Positions 8,877 to 17,825 of a DNA stretch of 64,000 nucleotides are shown here, one piece after another (positions within the stretch are counted from its first letter, which is position 1; every line of letters begins with the position of its first letter). Below the pieces are notes generated by a model, which ran no database searches, had not been told where the DNA came from, and worked only from the letters and a program-made list of their open reading frames with translations. The DNA is taken from the NCBI GenBank assembly GCA_020632795.1, contig JACKEV010000010.1:1-64000 (forward strand). Direction: 5' to 3'. This DNA comes from Alphaproteobacteria bacterium (GTDB lineage: Bacteria > Myxococcota_A > UBA796 > CAJQPC01). Made by a program: the position numbers and the translations under genes.

Positions 8877-9893
8877 TTGCAGACCCCCATCGGCATCGCT
8901 GGCGTCTCCGGATATACCGGCGTCGAGCTGCTGCGAATCCTGAGCGCGCACCCCCATGTGCGCGTCTCCGCGCTGTCCGCGGGCGCCTCGGCCGGCAAGC
9001 CCCTCGACGCGATCTGGCCGGGCTTCGCCGGCCTGGACGTCCCCGCGGTCGAGCCCCTCGACGCCGCCACCCTCGCCGCTCGCTGCGCGGTCGTCTTCCT
9101 CGCCCTGCCCCACAGCGCGGCCCCCACCCTCGTGCCCGAGCTGCTGGACGCGGGCGTGCGCGTGATCGATCTCGGCACGCGCTTCCGCCTGCGCGACCCC
9201 AGCGCCTACGCCCGCAGCTACGGGCACCCTCACCCCTGCCCCGAGCGCCTGCCCGAGGCGGTCTACGGCCTGCCCGAGGCGCACCGCGGCGCCCTGCGCG
9301 ACGCCCGTCTCGTGGCCAACCCCGGCTGCTACCCCACCGCCACCGCCATCGCGGCGATGCCCCTGGTCGAGTCCGGGGCGGTCGACTGGATCGTCGCCGA
9401 CTGCCTCTCCGGGGTCTCGGGCGCGGGCCGCTCCCCCGGCCCCCGCAACCTCTACTGCGAGGTCCAGGAGAGCGCCGTCGCCTACCACGCCGCCGGTCGC
9501 CACCGCCACGTCGCCGAGATGGAGCAGCTCCTGGGGGTCCCGGTCAGCTTCACCCCCCACCTGGTGCCCATGCGCCGGGGCATGCTGGCCACCGTCACCG
9601 CGCGCTTCAAGACCCCCACCACCCGGGAGGCCCTGCGGGAGCGCTTCGCCGCGCGCTACGCCGACCACCCGGCGGTCACCCTGCGGGACACGCCCCCGGC
9701 CACCGCCGACGTGCGGGGCACGGCCCGGGCCCACGTCTTCGTGGACTGGGACGACGAGCGGGGGGCCGCCGTGGCCATCTGCGCCATCGACAACATCGGC
9801 AAGGGCGCAGCCGGCCAGGCCGTCCACAACATGAACCTGATGCTGGGGCTCCCGGAGACGACCGGTCTGCCCTGGCTGCCTCTGCTGCCCTGA
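8877..9893 (+). CDS. argC: N-acetyl-γ-glutamyl-phosphate reductase
   Basis: 338 residues. It reduces N-acetylglutamyl phosphate to the semialdehyde with NADPH, the third step of arginine synthesis. The N-terminal GVSGYTGVELLRIL is the nucleotide-binding loop, LVANPGCYPTATAIA carries the catalytic cysteine, and FTPHLVPMRRGMLATV is the family's C-terminal signature. The only start that keeps the complete nucleotide-binding strand is a TTG, with GGGAA 6 nt upstream. A TTG start may mean low translation. It heads an arginine cluster in the order argC, GNAT, argJ, argB, argD. Confidence 0.95.
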   Translation: MQTPIGIAGVSGYTGVELLRILSAHPHVRVSALSAGASAGKPLDAIWPGFAGLDVPAVEPLDAATLAARCAVVFLALPHSAAPTLVPELLDAGVRVIDLGTRFRLRDPSAYARSYGHPHPCPERLPEAVYGLPEAHRGALRDARLVANPGCYPTATAIAAMPLVESGAVDWIVADCLSGVSGAGRSPGPRNLYCEVQESAVAYHAAGRHRHVAEMEQLLGVPVSFTPHLVPMRRGMLATVTARFKTPTTREALRERFAARYADHPAVTLRDTPPATADVRGTARAHVFVDWDDERGAAVAICAIDNIGKGAAGQAVHNMNLMLGLPETTGLPWLPLLP

Positions 9894-9909
9894 GCGCCCC
9901 GGAGCCCTC

Positions 9910-10425
9910 ATGCACGTCCGCCCGGCCGTTCGCCGTGATCGTCGTCGCATTGAAGCCCTGCTGGCCCCCCACGTCGAGGCCGGGGCGGTGCTGCCCCGCG
10001 CGGTGCGCGCCGCGGACTTCCTGGTCGCCGAGGAGGCCGGCGCCCTGCACGGGGCCGTCGCGCTGACCCCCTGGACCGCCGAGGTCGCCGAGCTGGGGTC
10101 CCTGGTCGCCGAGGCCCCCGGGCGCGGGGTCGGCCGCGCCCTGGTCGACGCCACCCTCGCGCTGGCCGGCCAGCGGGGCCACCGCGCCGTGGTCGCGCTC
10201 ACCGGGCTGCCCGGCTTCTTCGAGCGCCTCGGCTTCGCCGCCTCCCCGCAGGCGCCTTGGGGCATCGCCCGGGGCCTCGACCGGGTCCGGCTGCTGGACC
10301 AGGGGCTGGATCAGGCCCTCGACCACAAGGCCGAGCGCTGCGCGACCTGCCCCCGCCTGCCGGCCTGCGCCCAGACCCTGCTGGTCCGCGAGCTGGCGCA
10401 CAAGAAGCGGAGGGCCTGCGCGTGA
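9910..10425 (+). CDS. GNAT acetyltransferase, probable N-acetylglutamate synthase
   Basis: A 171-residue GNAT-fold protein: LGSLVAEAPGRGVGRALVDATLALA is the acetyl-CoA-binding motif A, and VVALTGLPGFFERLGFA is motif B. Its place between argC and argJ suggests it is the short form of N-acetylglutamate synthase (first step of arginine synthesis), as in other bacteria lacking long ArgA. The C-terminal 40 residues add a basic tail with C-x2-C-x5-C (CATCPRLPAC), not part of the catalytic fold and perhaps metal-binding. Its stop overlaps the argJ GTG start by 4 bp. Confidence 0.75.
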   Translation: MHVRPAVRRDRRRIEALLAPHVEAGAVLPRAVRAADFLVAEEAGALHGAVALTPWTAEVAELGSLVAEAPGRGVGRALVDATLALAGQRGHRAVVALTGLPGFFERLGFAASPQAPWGIARGLDRVRLLDQGLDQALDHKAERCATCPRLPACAQTLLVRELAHKKRRACA

Positions 10426-11627
10426 CCGCCCCCCTCGACCTGCCCCCCCGCCCCACGCTGCCCCTCTCCGAAGGCGGATGGGGAGACGTCCCCGGCGCCC
10501 GCTGCGGGGTCGCCGCCGGCCGCATCAAGGCCACCGCTGACCGGGACGACGTGGTCGTCCTGCACGCCCCGGGGGTGGCCGCCGCCGTCACCACCGCCAG
10601 CACCGCCGCCGCCGCGCCCTGCCTGTGGACCCGCGCGCGGGTGCCCGGCCCCGTCGAGGCCGTCGTCGTCAACGCCGGCAACGCCAACGCCGCCACCGGA
10701 GCCCGAGGCGAGGCCGACTGCGCCGACACCGCCGCCACCGTCGCCGCCGCCCTCTCCTGCGACCCCGACGCCGTGCTGGTCTGCTCCACCGGGGTCATCG
10801 GGGTGCCGCTGCCGATGGAGCGCCTGCTGCCCGCGGTCCGTCAGGCGGTGGACACCCTGGGCGAGCCCGGGGCCCGCGCCGCCCGCGCCATCCTCACCAC
10901 CGACCTCGTCCCCAAGGAGGTCCTGATCCGACACGAGGGGGTGACCGTCGGCGGCATGGCCAAGGGCTCCGGCATGATCCACCCGGGCATGGCCACGATG
11001 CTGGCCTTCCTGGTGACCGACGCGCAGGTGCCCCCTGGCCCCCTCCAGGATCTCCTGACGGCGGTCACCGCCCGGACCTTCAACGCGATCTCGGTGGACG
11101 GCTGCATGTCCACCAACGACACGCTGATCCTCCAGTCCACCGGGCTCGGCCCCGTGCGGGCGCCCGGCGCGCCGGGGTGGGCGGGCTTCGCGCGCGCCGT
11201 GGAGGTCGCCGCGGCCGAGCTGGCCCGCGCCATCGCCCGGGACGGAGAGGGCGCCACCACCCTCATCGAGGCCGTGGTCGCCGGCACCCCCAGCGACGCC
11301 GCCGCCCGCGAGGGCGCCCGCGCCGTGGTCTCCTCCCACCTGCTCAAGGCCGCCATCGCCGGGCGGGACCCCAACTGGGGGCGGGTCGTGGGGGCGCTCG
11401 GCGCGGCCGGGATCCCCGACCTGGAGCACCTCGACCTCGACTTCGCGGGCGTCCCGGCGCTGCGCGACGGGCAGCCGGTGGACTGGGACGAGGCCGCCGC
11501 CTCCGCCGCGCTGGACGCCCCCGAGATCCGGATCGCCTGCCGCTTGCCCGGCCCGGGGCTGGGGCGGGCGTGGGGCTGTGATTTGACCGAGCAGTACGTG
11601 AGGATCAATGCGGACTACCGAAGCTGA
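10422..11627 (+). CDS. argJ: bifunctional ornithine/glutamate N-acetyltransferase
   Basis: 401 residues. ArgJ moves the acetyl group from N-acetylornithine to glutamate, recycling the acetyl group. The precursor cleaves itself at the conserved KGSGMIHPGMATML site; T192 would become the N-terminal nucleophile of the β chain. NAGNANAATG and SVDGCMSTNDT are family signatures, and the C-terminal QYVRINADYRS resembles the usual YVxINAxYRS end. The GTG start overlaps the upstream stop (GTGA). The 3' end overlaps argB by 20 bp, so translation is probably coupled. Confidence 0.96.
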   Translation: MTAPLDLPPRPTLPLSEGGWGDVPGARCGVAAGRIKATADRDDVVVLHAPGVAAAVTTASTAAAAPCLWTRARVPGPVEAVVVNAGNANAATGARGEADCADTAATVAAALSCDPDAVLVCSTGVIGVPLPMERLLPAVRQAVDTLGEPGARAARAILTTDLVPKEVLIRHEGVTVGGMAKGSGMIHPGMATMLAFLVTDAQVPPGPLQDLLTAVTARTFNAISVDGCMSTNDTLILQSTGLGPVRAPGAPGWAGFARAVEVAAAELARAIARDGEGATTLIEAVVAGTPSDAAAREGARAVVSSHLLKAAIAGRDPNWGRVVGALGAAGIPDLEHLDLDFAGVPALRDGQPVDWDEAAASAALDAPEIRIACRLPGPGLGRAWGCDLTEQYVRINADYRS

Positions 11628-12429
11628 CGCGGGAACCGTCGTCGTCAAGTACGGCGGCGCGGCGATGAAGGACGCGGGGCTCTCCGAGACCCTCATGCGG
11701 GATCTGGTGGCGCTCCAGGCCCGCGGCGCCCGGGTCGTGCTGGTGCACGGCGGGGGCGCCGCGGTGACGGAGATCGGGCGGCGCCTGGGCCTGGAGGCCC
11801 GCTTCGTGGACGGCCTGCGGGTCACCGACCCCGAGACGATGCGGGTCGCCCAGCGGGTGCAGGTCGGCGAGATCGGGCGCGGCATCGTGGCCGCCATCGG
11901 GCGGGCCGGCGGCCGGGCGCTGGGTCTCTCCGGCCACGACCTCGGGGGTTGGCTGCGCGGCGCGCGCCGGCAGCACATCCACCGGCAGACCGGCGAGCCC
12001 GTGGACCTGGGCCGGGTCGGGGACATCTGCGCGGTCGACGCCGCCGCCCTCAGCGCCGTGCTCGACCAGGGCTGGATCCCGGTGGTGGCGCCGGTCGCGG
12101 TCGACGCCGACTTCGAGGCCCTCAACGTGAACGCCGACAGCGTCGCCACCGCCGTGGCTGCCGCCCTCCAGGCCGACCGTCTCGTGCTGCTCACCGACGT
12201 CGACGGGGTGCGCGGCGCCGACGGCCAGCCGGCCCGCGCGGTCTCCGCGGACACCCTGCGGGCCTGGATCGCGTCCGGCGTGGTCTCCGGCGGCATGATC
12301 CCCAAGGCCGAGGGCTGCCTGGACGCCCTGGCCGGCGGGGTCGGCGCGGTCTCCATCGCCGACGGACGGGTCCCCCACGCCCTGCTGGGCGCCTTCTCGG
12401 CGAGCGGCGGCACGGAGGTCCACCCATGA
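11608..12429 (+). CDS. argB: acetylglutamate kinase
   Basis: 273 residues of the amino-acid kinase fold. It phosphorylates N-acetylglutamate, the second step of arginine synthesis. VVVKYGGAAM and VLVHGGGAAVTEIGRRLG are the phosphate-binding glycine loops; NVNADSVATAVAAAL and LLTDVDGVRG are the ATP-site signatures, and SGGMIPKAEGCLDAL is the conserved C-terminal motif. The usual GLSGKDG reads ALGLSGHDLGG. GAGG precedes the ATG, which lies inside argJ. The stop overlaps the argD start (ATGA). No N-terminal arginine-sensing helix is visible. Confidence 0.95.
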   Translation: MRTTEADAGTVVVKYGGAAMKDAGLSETLMRDLVALQARGARVVLVHGGGAAVTEIGRRLGLEARFVDGLRVTDPETMRVAQRVQVGEIGRGIVAAIGRAGGRALGLSGHDLGGWLRGARRQHIHRQTGEPVDLGRVGDICAVDAAALSAVLDQGWIPVVAPVAVDADFEALNVNADSVATAVAAALQADRLVLLTDVDGVRGADGQPARAVSADTLRAWIASGVVSGGMIPKAEGCLDALAGGVGAVSIADGRVPHALLGAFSASGGTEVHP

Positions 12430-13556
12430 CCGCCGAAGACGCACCCTTCCTGAACACCTACGCCCGCTTCCCGGTGGAGCTGGTCGCCGGCCAGGGCTGC
12501 CGGGTCCGCGACGCGCAGGGGCGCTGGTACCTGGACGCCTGCGCCGGCATCGCCGTGATGGCGCTGGGTCACCGCCACCCGACCGTGGCCGCGGCGGTGC
12601 AGCGCCAGCTCGACCAGCTCTGGCACACCTCCAACCTCTTCCACGTGCCCGTGCAGTCCGCCTTCGCCGAGCGCCTCGCCGGCAGCATGGGCGGCGGCGC
12701 GGTGTTCCTGTGCAACTCCGGCGCCGAGGCCAACGAGGCCGCCGTCAAGCTCGCCCGCAAGCACCACTGGCTGCGCGACGACCCCCGCGAGGAGGTCCTC
12801 GTCCTGGAGGGAGCCTTCCACGGCCGCACCCTCATGACCCTCGCGATGACCCCGCGCCCGGCGTACCAGGCGCCCTTCGGCCCGCTGCCCGGCGGGGTCC
12901 GGGTCGCCGCCCCCGAGGACGCCGCCACCGCGGTCAGCGCGCGCACCGCCGCGGTGTTCGTGGAGCCGGTCCAGGGGGAGGGCGGCTGCCGCTCCCTGCT
13001 GCACCTGCTGCCGGGCCTGCGGGAGGCCTGCGACGCCCACGGCGCCCTGCTCGTGTACGACGAGATCCAGTGCGGCCTGGGGCGCACCGGGCGGTGGTGC
13101 CACGCCCCCGCCCCCGACCTGACCACCTTCGCCAAGGCGCTGGGCGGCGGGCTCCCCCTGGGGGCGCTGCTCACCAACCCAGCGCTGTCCGGGACCTTCA
13201 CGCCCGGCGACCACGGCTCCACCTTCGGGGGCAACCCCCTGGCCTGCGCGGCGGGCCTGGCCACCCTCGACGTCATCCTGGCCGAGGACCTGCCGGCCCG
13301 CTGCGGGCGGCTGGGGGCGCGGCTGCGGGCGGGCCTGGAGGCCACCGGCGCGTCGGTCACCGGCGAGGGCCTGATGCTGGCGGCGCACCTGGGCCGCCCG
13401 GCCGGGCCGGTCCTGACGGCGATGCGGGAGCGCGGCGTGCTCACCTGCGGCGCCGGGCCTGAGTCGGTGCGCTTCCTGCCCCCCTTCGTCCTCTCGGAGG
13501 CCGAGGCGGACGAACTGCTGGCCGTGTTCGCCGAGGCGGTGTCGGTCACCGCGTAA
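12426..13556 (+). CDS. argD: acetylornithine aminotransferase
   Basis: 376 residues, class III PLP aminotransferase that makes N-acetylornithine from the semialdehyde. CNSGAEANEAAVKLAR binds the PLP phosphate, LVYDEIQCGLGRTG holds the cofactor-contacting Asp, and K237 in TFAKALGGGLPLGA is the Schiff-base lysine. GDHGSTFGGNPLACAAG is the family's other signature. The start overlaps argB by 4 bp (ATGA). It closes the arginine cluster; 45 bp separate it from a lipoprotein gene with its own ribosome site. Confidence 0.95.
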   Translation: MTAEDAPFLNTYARFPVELVAGQGCRVRDAQGRWYLDACAGIAVMALGHRHPTVAAAVQRQLDQLWHTSNLFHVPVQSAFAERLAGSMGGGAVFLCNSGAEANEAAVKLARKHHWLRDDPREEVLVLEGAFHGRTLMTLAMTPRPAYQAPFGPLPGGVRVAAPEDAATAVSARTAAVFVEPVQGEGGCRSLLHLLPGLREACDAHGALLVYDEIQCGLGRTGRWCHAPAPDLTTFAKALGGGLPLGALLTNPALSGTFTPGDHGSTFGGNPLACAAGLATLDVILAEDLPARCGRLGARLRAGLEATGASVTGEGLMLAAHLGRPAGPVLTAMRERGVLTCGAGPESVRFLPPFVLSEAEADELLAVFAEAVSVTA

Positions 13557-13601
13557 GGGGCGCCCCTCCGAGGCTCGGATAGGCTTCACGCAGGAGGTCC
13601 C

Positions 13602-13967
13602 ATGCGCGCGCTGCTCCCCCTGTTGCTGATCGCCTGCACCAAGGGCGACCTCGGCTACGAGACCTGCGAGGTCGCCGAGGACTGCGGCGAGGTCGTCCCC
13701 GAGGACGCCACCGCCGTCTGCATCGACAAGAGCGGCGAGGGCTTCTGCACCTGGACCTGCGAGGCGGACGCGGACTGCGAGAACCTCGACTACGACGAGG
13801 ACTTCGCCCGCGTCTGCGCCTCCTTCGAGAGCGAGGACGACACCTACTGCTTCCCCGCCTGCGACGAGGAGGCCGAGGACGAGGAAGACGTCTGTCCCCC
13901 CGACTTCAACTGCCGCAGCACCGGCGGCGGCAGCGAGAACCGCCGGGTCTGCTTCCCCAACGAGTAG
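13602..13967 (+). CDS. acidic cysteine-rich lipoprotein
   Basis: A 121-residue protein with lipoprotein signal MRALLPLLLIAC and nine further cysteines in the mature part, in an acidic sequence (for example CDEEAEDEEDVCPPDFNC). The cysteine spacing suggests a disulfide-stabilised secreted domain like those often seen in myxobacterial surface proteins. AGGAGG lies 6 nt upstream of the ATG. No function was recognised. Confidence 0.65.
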   Translation: MRALLPLLLIACTKGDLGYETCEVAEDCGEVVPEDATAVCIDKSGEGFCTWTCEADADCENLDYDEDFARVCASFESEDDTYCFPACDEEAEDEEDVCPPDFNCRSTGGGSENRRVCFPNE

Positions 13968-14060
13968 GCTCCCTCATACGGACCCTCCATGAACAGTGGA
14001 CTGGTCGCCCGTCGCCCGTAGGGCGTGACCCCGGGGGATGGTCAGCGAGCCAAAGGCGAG

Positions 14061-14107
14061 CGAAGGAAGGGACCCGGTCGGGACGACTGGAGGGGTCCCT
14101 TCCTTCG
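14061..14107. terminator. perfect 15-bp inverted repeat between convergent genes
   Basis: CGAAGGAAGGGACCC (14061-14075) is repeated as its exact reverse complement at 14093-14107 with a 17-nt loop. It lies in the 344-bp gap (13968-14311) between two convergent genes, so a bidirectional terminator is the simplest reading, although no T-run follows. A smaller CGCCC-GTA-GGGCG hairpin lies at 14013-14025. I see no gene in this gap. Confidence 0.5.
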
Positions 14108-14311
14108 AGGATGGGTGAGGCTTCGTTTACCATCCAAGGATTTCGTCGCGATAAGCGCCGCGCGCACCAGCAGCCGCCATGTTGGCGTCTTGGCGTCAAC
14201 TCCTGGCCGGGGGTGCGCGTCCGCAACCTCGGCGGCTTGGGGTGAATTGCCGTGAAGAGGGCCGCCCCCCCGCTATCAGTGTGACGATCCGGGCTTCAAC
14301 GCGGTTCGGTA

Positions 14312-15178
14312 TCAGAAGATCGACGCCACGAAGGTCAGCATGGTCGTCTGGTCCAGCTTGGCCGCCGCGATGTCGTTGGTGACGACCGGCACGTTGTCGA
14401 AGGCCAGGCGGTGGCTGAGCTTGAGGCTGAACATGTCGGTGAGCTTCACGCTGAGCGCGGCGGTGTTGTAGACGCGCAGGTCGTTCTCCGCGAACGGCCC
14501 CGCCACGGTGAGCAGGTTCTCGAACGCCTCGACCTTCTCGGTCAGCTTGACGTTCTCGTTCACCGTCCAGGCCGCCCCCAGCATCAGCCGCGCGGCGGGG
14601 AAGTGGTAGTCCACCGCGGCCCCCTCGGTCCACAGCTCAGAGCCCGCGACGTACTTCTCCTGGACATAGTTCAGGCCGATCTCGCCCTTCAGCTCGAAGG
14701 ACTCCGCGCTGACCAGCAGCCGGGAGTACCCGATCTGCTCCTGGGCGCGGTACTTGTAGTTGGCGAGGGTGTCGCTCTCGATGCCGGCCAGCACATACGC
14801 GCTGTTCTTCTCGCCGAAGAACCGATCGTAGCGGGCCTGGGCGAACGAGCGGCGAGAGGACCAGTCCCAGCTTCGGAACCCGGCGGTGCGCTCCGCCTCG
14901 TTCAGCACGCCGTCGCCGTCCCCGTCCCCGGCCGCGCGCGTGAACGCGGCGCCGGCGTCGACCGACACCTTGTTGCTCCCCCACTTTCGCCCCGCGTCGA
15001 TACCGCCGTTGGCGGAGGCCATCGGCGCGTTCCCCGTCGACCACGTGGCCCCCAGCTCAGCCGACAGAGTGTTGACCGGGGCGTCCAGCTCCTCGGCCTC
15101 GGCGAACTCCGCCTGGGCGAAGTCGGGGTCCTGGGCGAGGGCGGGCGCAGCGAGCAGGGTCGTGAGCAGCACGAGCAT
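14312..15178 (-). CDS. DUF481-like outer-membrane β-barrel protein
   Basis: 288 residues with signal peptide MLVLLTTLLAAPALAQ and a barrel of alternating strands ending in phenylalanine, typical of outer-membrane proteins. The strand pattern WSTGNAPM...YDRFFGEKNSAYVLAGIE...YKYRAQEQIGYSRLL fits the DUF481 (YdiY) family of salt-induced outer-membrane proteins. An insertion at about residue 82 reads DGDGDGVLNEAE, an EF-hand-like calcium loop. GGAGGA lies upstream of the ATG. Its role is unknown. Confidence 0.7.
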   Translation of the reverse strand: MLVLLTTLLAAPALAQDPDFAQAEFAEAEELDAPVNTLSAELGATWSTGNAPMASANGGIDAGRKWGSNKVSVDAGAAFTRAAGDGDGDGVLNEAERTAGFRSWDWSSRRSFAQARYDRFFGEKNSAYVLAGIESDTLANYKYRAQEQIGYSRLLVSAESFELKGEIGLNYVQEKYVAGSELWTEGAAVDYHFPAARLMLGAAWTVNENVKLTEKVEAFENLLTVAGPFAENDLRVYNTAALSVKLTDMFSLKLSHRLAFDNVPVVTNDIAAAKLDQTTMLTFVASIF

Positions 15179-15287
15179 GGGGTCCTCCGGTGCATCGTAG
15201 AGGGCGCCCGTATCCGAACACCCTCAAGCCATCCACTTCGGAGATATGCCGTCCGACCCCCGCTCTCTACTACAGGGCTCTGTCGGA

Positions 15288-15755
15288 TCAGCGCGAGCAG
15301 CGCTCCTCGCCCACCTTCTTGCACAGGGAGTCGAAGAACCGCGCGCTGTCGGCGGCCAGCCCGAAGGTCAGGGTGATGAACTCGCCGCTGCTCTTCTCCA
15401 CCCGGATCCGCTCGCTGGTGCCGCCCTTGTCCAGCTCGGCGCTCACCACGTCTTCGAAGCGGACTTCGTAGGTGTCCTGCTTGTCATAGGTGCCCACCCG
15501 CTCGGTGGTCAGCACGTTCGCCGAGTCCGCCCCGCCGGTCACCGAGGGGTCGTAGTACCAGATGATCCCTTCCCCTTCGTCCAGCAGGCCGTGCTCGCTC
15601 AGCCCGTTGCGCTGGTCCTCGTTCATCTCGTTGACCGCCATGACCTTGGGGGAGCGGGCCTTCTCCAGCACCTGCTCGGTCCCCAGGAACCCACAACCCA
15701 TCGAGAGGCCGCCGCAGAGCGCGAACGCGGCCAGGAGAAATCGAGGGAGCTTCAT
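15288..15755 (-). CDS. small lipoprotein, unknown function
   Basis: 155 residues; signal MKLPRFLLAAFALCGGLSMGC with lipobox SMGC. The mature part ends in a β-rich stretch (YEVRFEDVVSAELDKGG, RIRVEKSSGEFITLTFG) resembling a PH-like fold, then a helix with CKKVGEERC that could form a disulfide. GGAGGTG precedes the start. It lies 20 bp after acs on the same strand, so it may be co-transcribed, but nothing links it to acetate metabolism. Confidence 0.6.
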   Translation of the reverse strand: MKLPRFLLAAFALCGGLSMGCGFLGTEQVLEKARSPKVMAVNEMNEDQRNGLSEHGLLDEGEGIIWYYDPSVTGGADSANVLTTERVGTYDKQDTYEVRFEDVVSAELDKGGTSERIRVEKSSGEFITLTFGLAADSARFFDSLCKKVGEERCSR

Positions 15756-15775
15756 TCAGACACCTCCGGAACGTC

Positions 15776-17731
15776 CTACTCGCAGGAGTCCCCAGATATT
15801 GCAGAGAGGATGGCGCTGACCACCTCGGCGTCCGCCAGGGTCGACACGTCCCCCAGCTCGTCGCCGCGCCCCTCGGCCAGCTTGCGCAGGATGCGCCGCA
15901 TGACCTTGCCGGAGCGGGTCTTGGGCAGGCCCGGCACCACCTGGAACCGGTCCACCCGGGCGTGGGCGCCGATCCGGACGCGCAGGGTGGTCTGGCAGCG
16001 CTGCAGCAGCGCCTGGGAGCACTCCTCGCCCTCCTGGAGCACCAGCCAGGCGAACACCCCCTGCCCCTTCACCGGGTGGGGGTAGCCGACCACCGCCGCC
16101 TCGGCGATCTCCTCGATGCCGACCAGGGCGCTCTCGAACTCCGCGGTGCCCATCCGGTGGCCGGACACGTTGAGCACGTCGTCCACCCGCCCTGTGATCC
16201 AGTGGTAGCCGTCCGCGTCGCGCAGGCAGCCGTCGCCGGTGAAGTAGCGCCCCGGGAACATCGCGTAGTAGGTAGCCACGTAGCGCGCGTGGTCTCCCCA
16301 GACCGTGCGCGCCTGGCCCGGCCAGGGCTCCGCGATGCACAGCAGCCCCTGGCTCGGCCCCCGCAGCTCCCTGCCGTCGGGGTCCAGCAGCTGCGGGCGC
16401 ACCCCCGGCAGCGGCAGCGTCGCCGATCCCGGTCGGGTGGGCGTCGCGGGGGCGATGGGCGCGATGAGGATGCCCCCGGTCTCGGTCTGCCACCAGGTGT
16501 CCACGATGTTGCAGCGCCCCTCCCCCACGACGTCGAAGTACCAGCGCCAGGCGTCGGGGTTGATGGGCTCGCCCACCGTGCCCAGCACGCGCAGGCTGGA
16601 CCGGTCGTGCCGGGTGACGAAGTCGTCCCCCTGGGCCGCCAGCGCCCGGATGGCGGTGGGCGCCGTATAGAAGATCGTGACCTTGTGCCGCTCGACCACG
16701 TCCCAGTACCGCCCGGCGTCCGGGTAGAGCGGGGTGGACTCGAACATCAGCGTGGTCGCGCCGTTCGCCAGCGGCCCGTAGACGATGTAGCTGTGCCCCG
16801 TGATCCAGCCCACGTCCGCCAGGCAGGCGTAGACGTCGTCCGGGCGCAGGTCGAAGACCACCCGGTGGGTGTAGCTGGCGTAGGTCAGGTACCCGCCGCA
16901 GGTGTGCACCAGCCCCTTGGGCCGCCCGGTGCTGCCCGAGGTGTACAGGATGAACAGCGGATCCTCGGCGCCGCAGGCCACCGCCTCGTGCTCCGGCGAG
17001 GCCGCGTCCACGACCTCGTGCCACCACACGTCCCGGTGCGCGGTCCAGCCCACCTTGGCCCCGGTGCGCCGGAACACCAGCACCTTCTTCACCCCGTGCT
17101 CCCCCTCCAACGCCGCGTCGGTCACCGCCTTGAGCGGCACCGACCGCCCCCCGCGCCGCCCCTCGTCCTGGGTGATGACCAGCTCAGCCCCGCAGTCCCG
17201 GACGCGGTCCCGCAGCGCCTCGGCCGAGAAGCCCCCGAACACCACCGAGTGCACCGCCCCCAGCCGCGCGCAGGCCAGCATCGCGACCGCCGCCTCGGGG
17301 ACCATGCCCATGTAGAGGATCGCCCGCTCCCCCTTCTTGAGCCCCAGCCGGGCCAGGGCGTTGGCGCAGCGGTTCACCATCGCCGACAGCTCGGCGTAGG
17401 TGATGCGCCGGACCTCGCCGGGCGCGTCCCCCTCCCACAGGATCGCCACCTTGTCGGGGGTGGCCTCGGCGTGGCGGTCCACGCAGCTCTCGGTGACGTT
17501 GAGGATCCCGTCATGGAACCACGAGAAGGGCCCCTCCCGGACCGTGTCGTAGCCCCCCACCAGCCCCTCGCTGGGCAGCCGCCGCCACCGAAGGGCGCGC
17601 GCCTGCTCAAGCCAGAAGCCGTCCGGGTCGTTCCGGGCCTGCAACCAGGCCCGCCGCCAGTCGTTCAGGTCCTGGATCGGGCTGACGGAGCCCTCGCGGA
17701 CGCGGGCGGGGACAGGGACGGTGTCGGACAT
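15776..17731 (-). CDS. acs: acetyl-CoA synthetase
   Basis: 651 residues, AMP-forming acetate:CoA ligase. YTSGSTGRPKGLVHT is the P-loop (A3) motif, DTWWQTETGG is the A5 adenine-binding motif, YFTGDGCLRDADGYHWITGRVDDVLNVSGHR covers A7-A8, and PKTRSGKVMRRILRK near the C-terminus (A10) has the lysine that is commonly acetylated to switch the enzyme off. Length matches the family. GGAGGAAGCC stands right before the ATG. The enzyme feeds acetate into acetyl-CoA. Confidence 0.95.
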   Translation of the reverse strand: MSDTVPVPARVREGSVSPIQDLNDWRRAWLQARNDPDGFWLEQARALRWRRLPSEGLVGGYDTVREGPFSWFHDGILNVTESCVDRHAEATPDKVAILWEGDAPGEVRRITYAELSAMVNRCANALARLGLKKGERAILYMGMVPEAAVAMLACARLGAVHSVVFGGFSAEALRDRVRDCGAELVITQDEGRRGGRSVPLKAVTDAALEGEHGVKKVLVFRRTGAKVGWTAHRDVWWHEVVDAASPEHEAVACGAEDPLFILYTSGSTGRPKGLVHTCGGYLTYASYTHRVVFDLRPDDVYACLADVGWITGHSYIVYGPLANGATTLMFESTPLYPDAGRYWDVVERHKVTIFYTAPTAIRALAAQGDDFVTRHDRSSLRVLGTVGEPINPDAWRWYFDVVGEGRCNIVDTWWQTETGGILIAPIAPATPTRPGSATLPLPGVRPQLLDPDGRELRGPSQGLLCIAEPWPGQARTVWGDHARYVATYYAMFPGRYFTGDGCLRDADGYHWITGRVDDVLNVSGHRMGTAEFESALVGIEEIAEAAVVGYPHPVKGQGVFAWLVLQEGEECSQALLQRCQTTLRVRIGAHARVDRFQVVPGLPKTRSGKVMRRILRKLAEGRGDELGDVSTLADAEVVSAILSAISGDSCE

Positions 17732-17825
17732 GGCTTCCTCCGGGGAGCGCGCGGTCCTTGAATGATGCCACGGCGCTCGCCGTCCAGGTGGAAGCGCGGC
17801 CGGCAGCGGGGCATGATGGAGCCCG

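Noticed and set aside
10311..13589. A 1092-codon minus-strand open frame across the arginine genes
   Set aside because: Low-complexity Gly/Arg/Ala translation with no domain, opposite to argJ, argB and argD.
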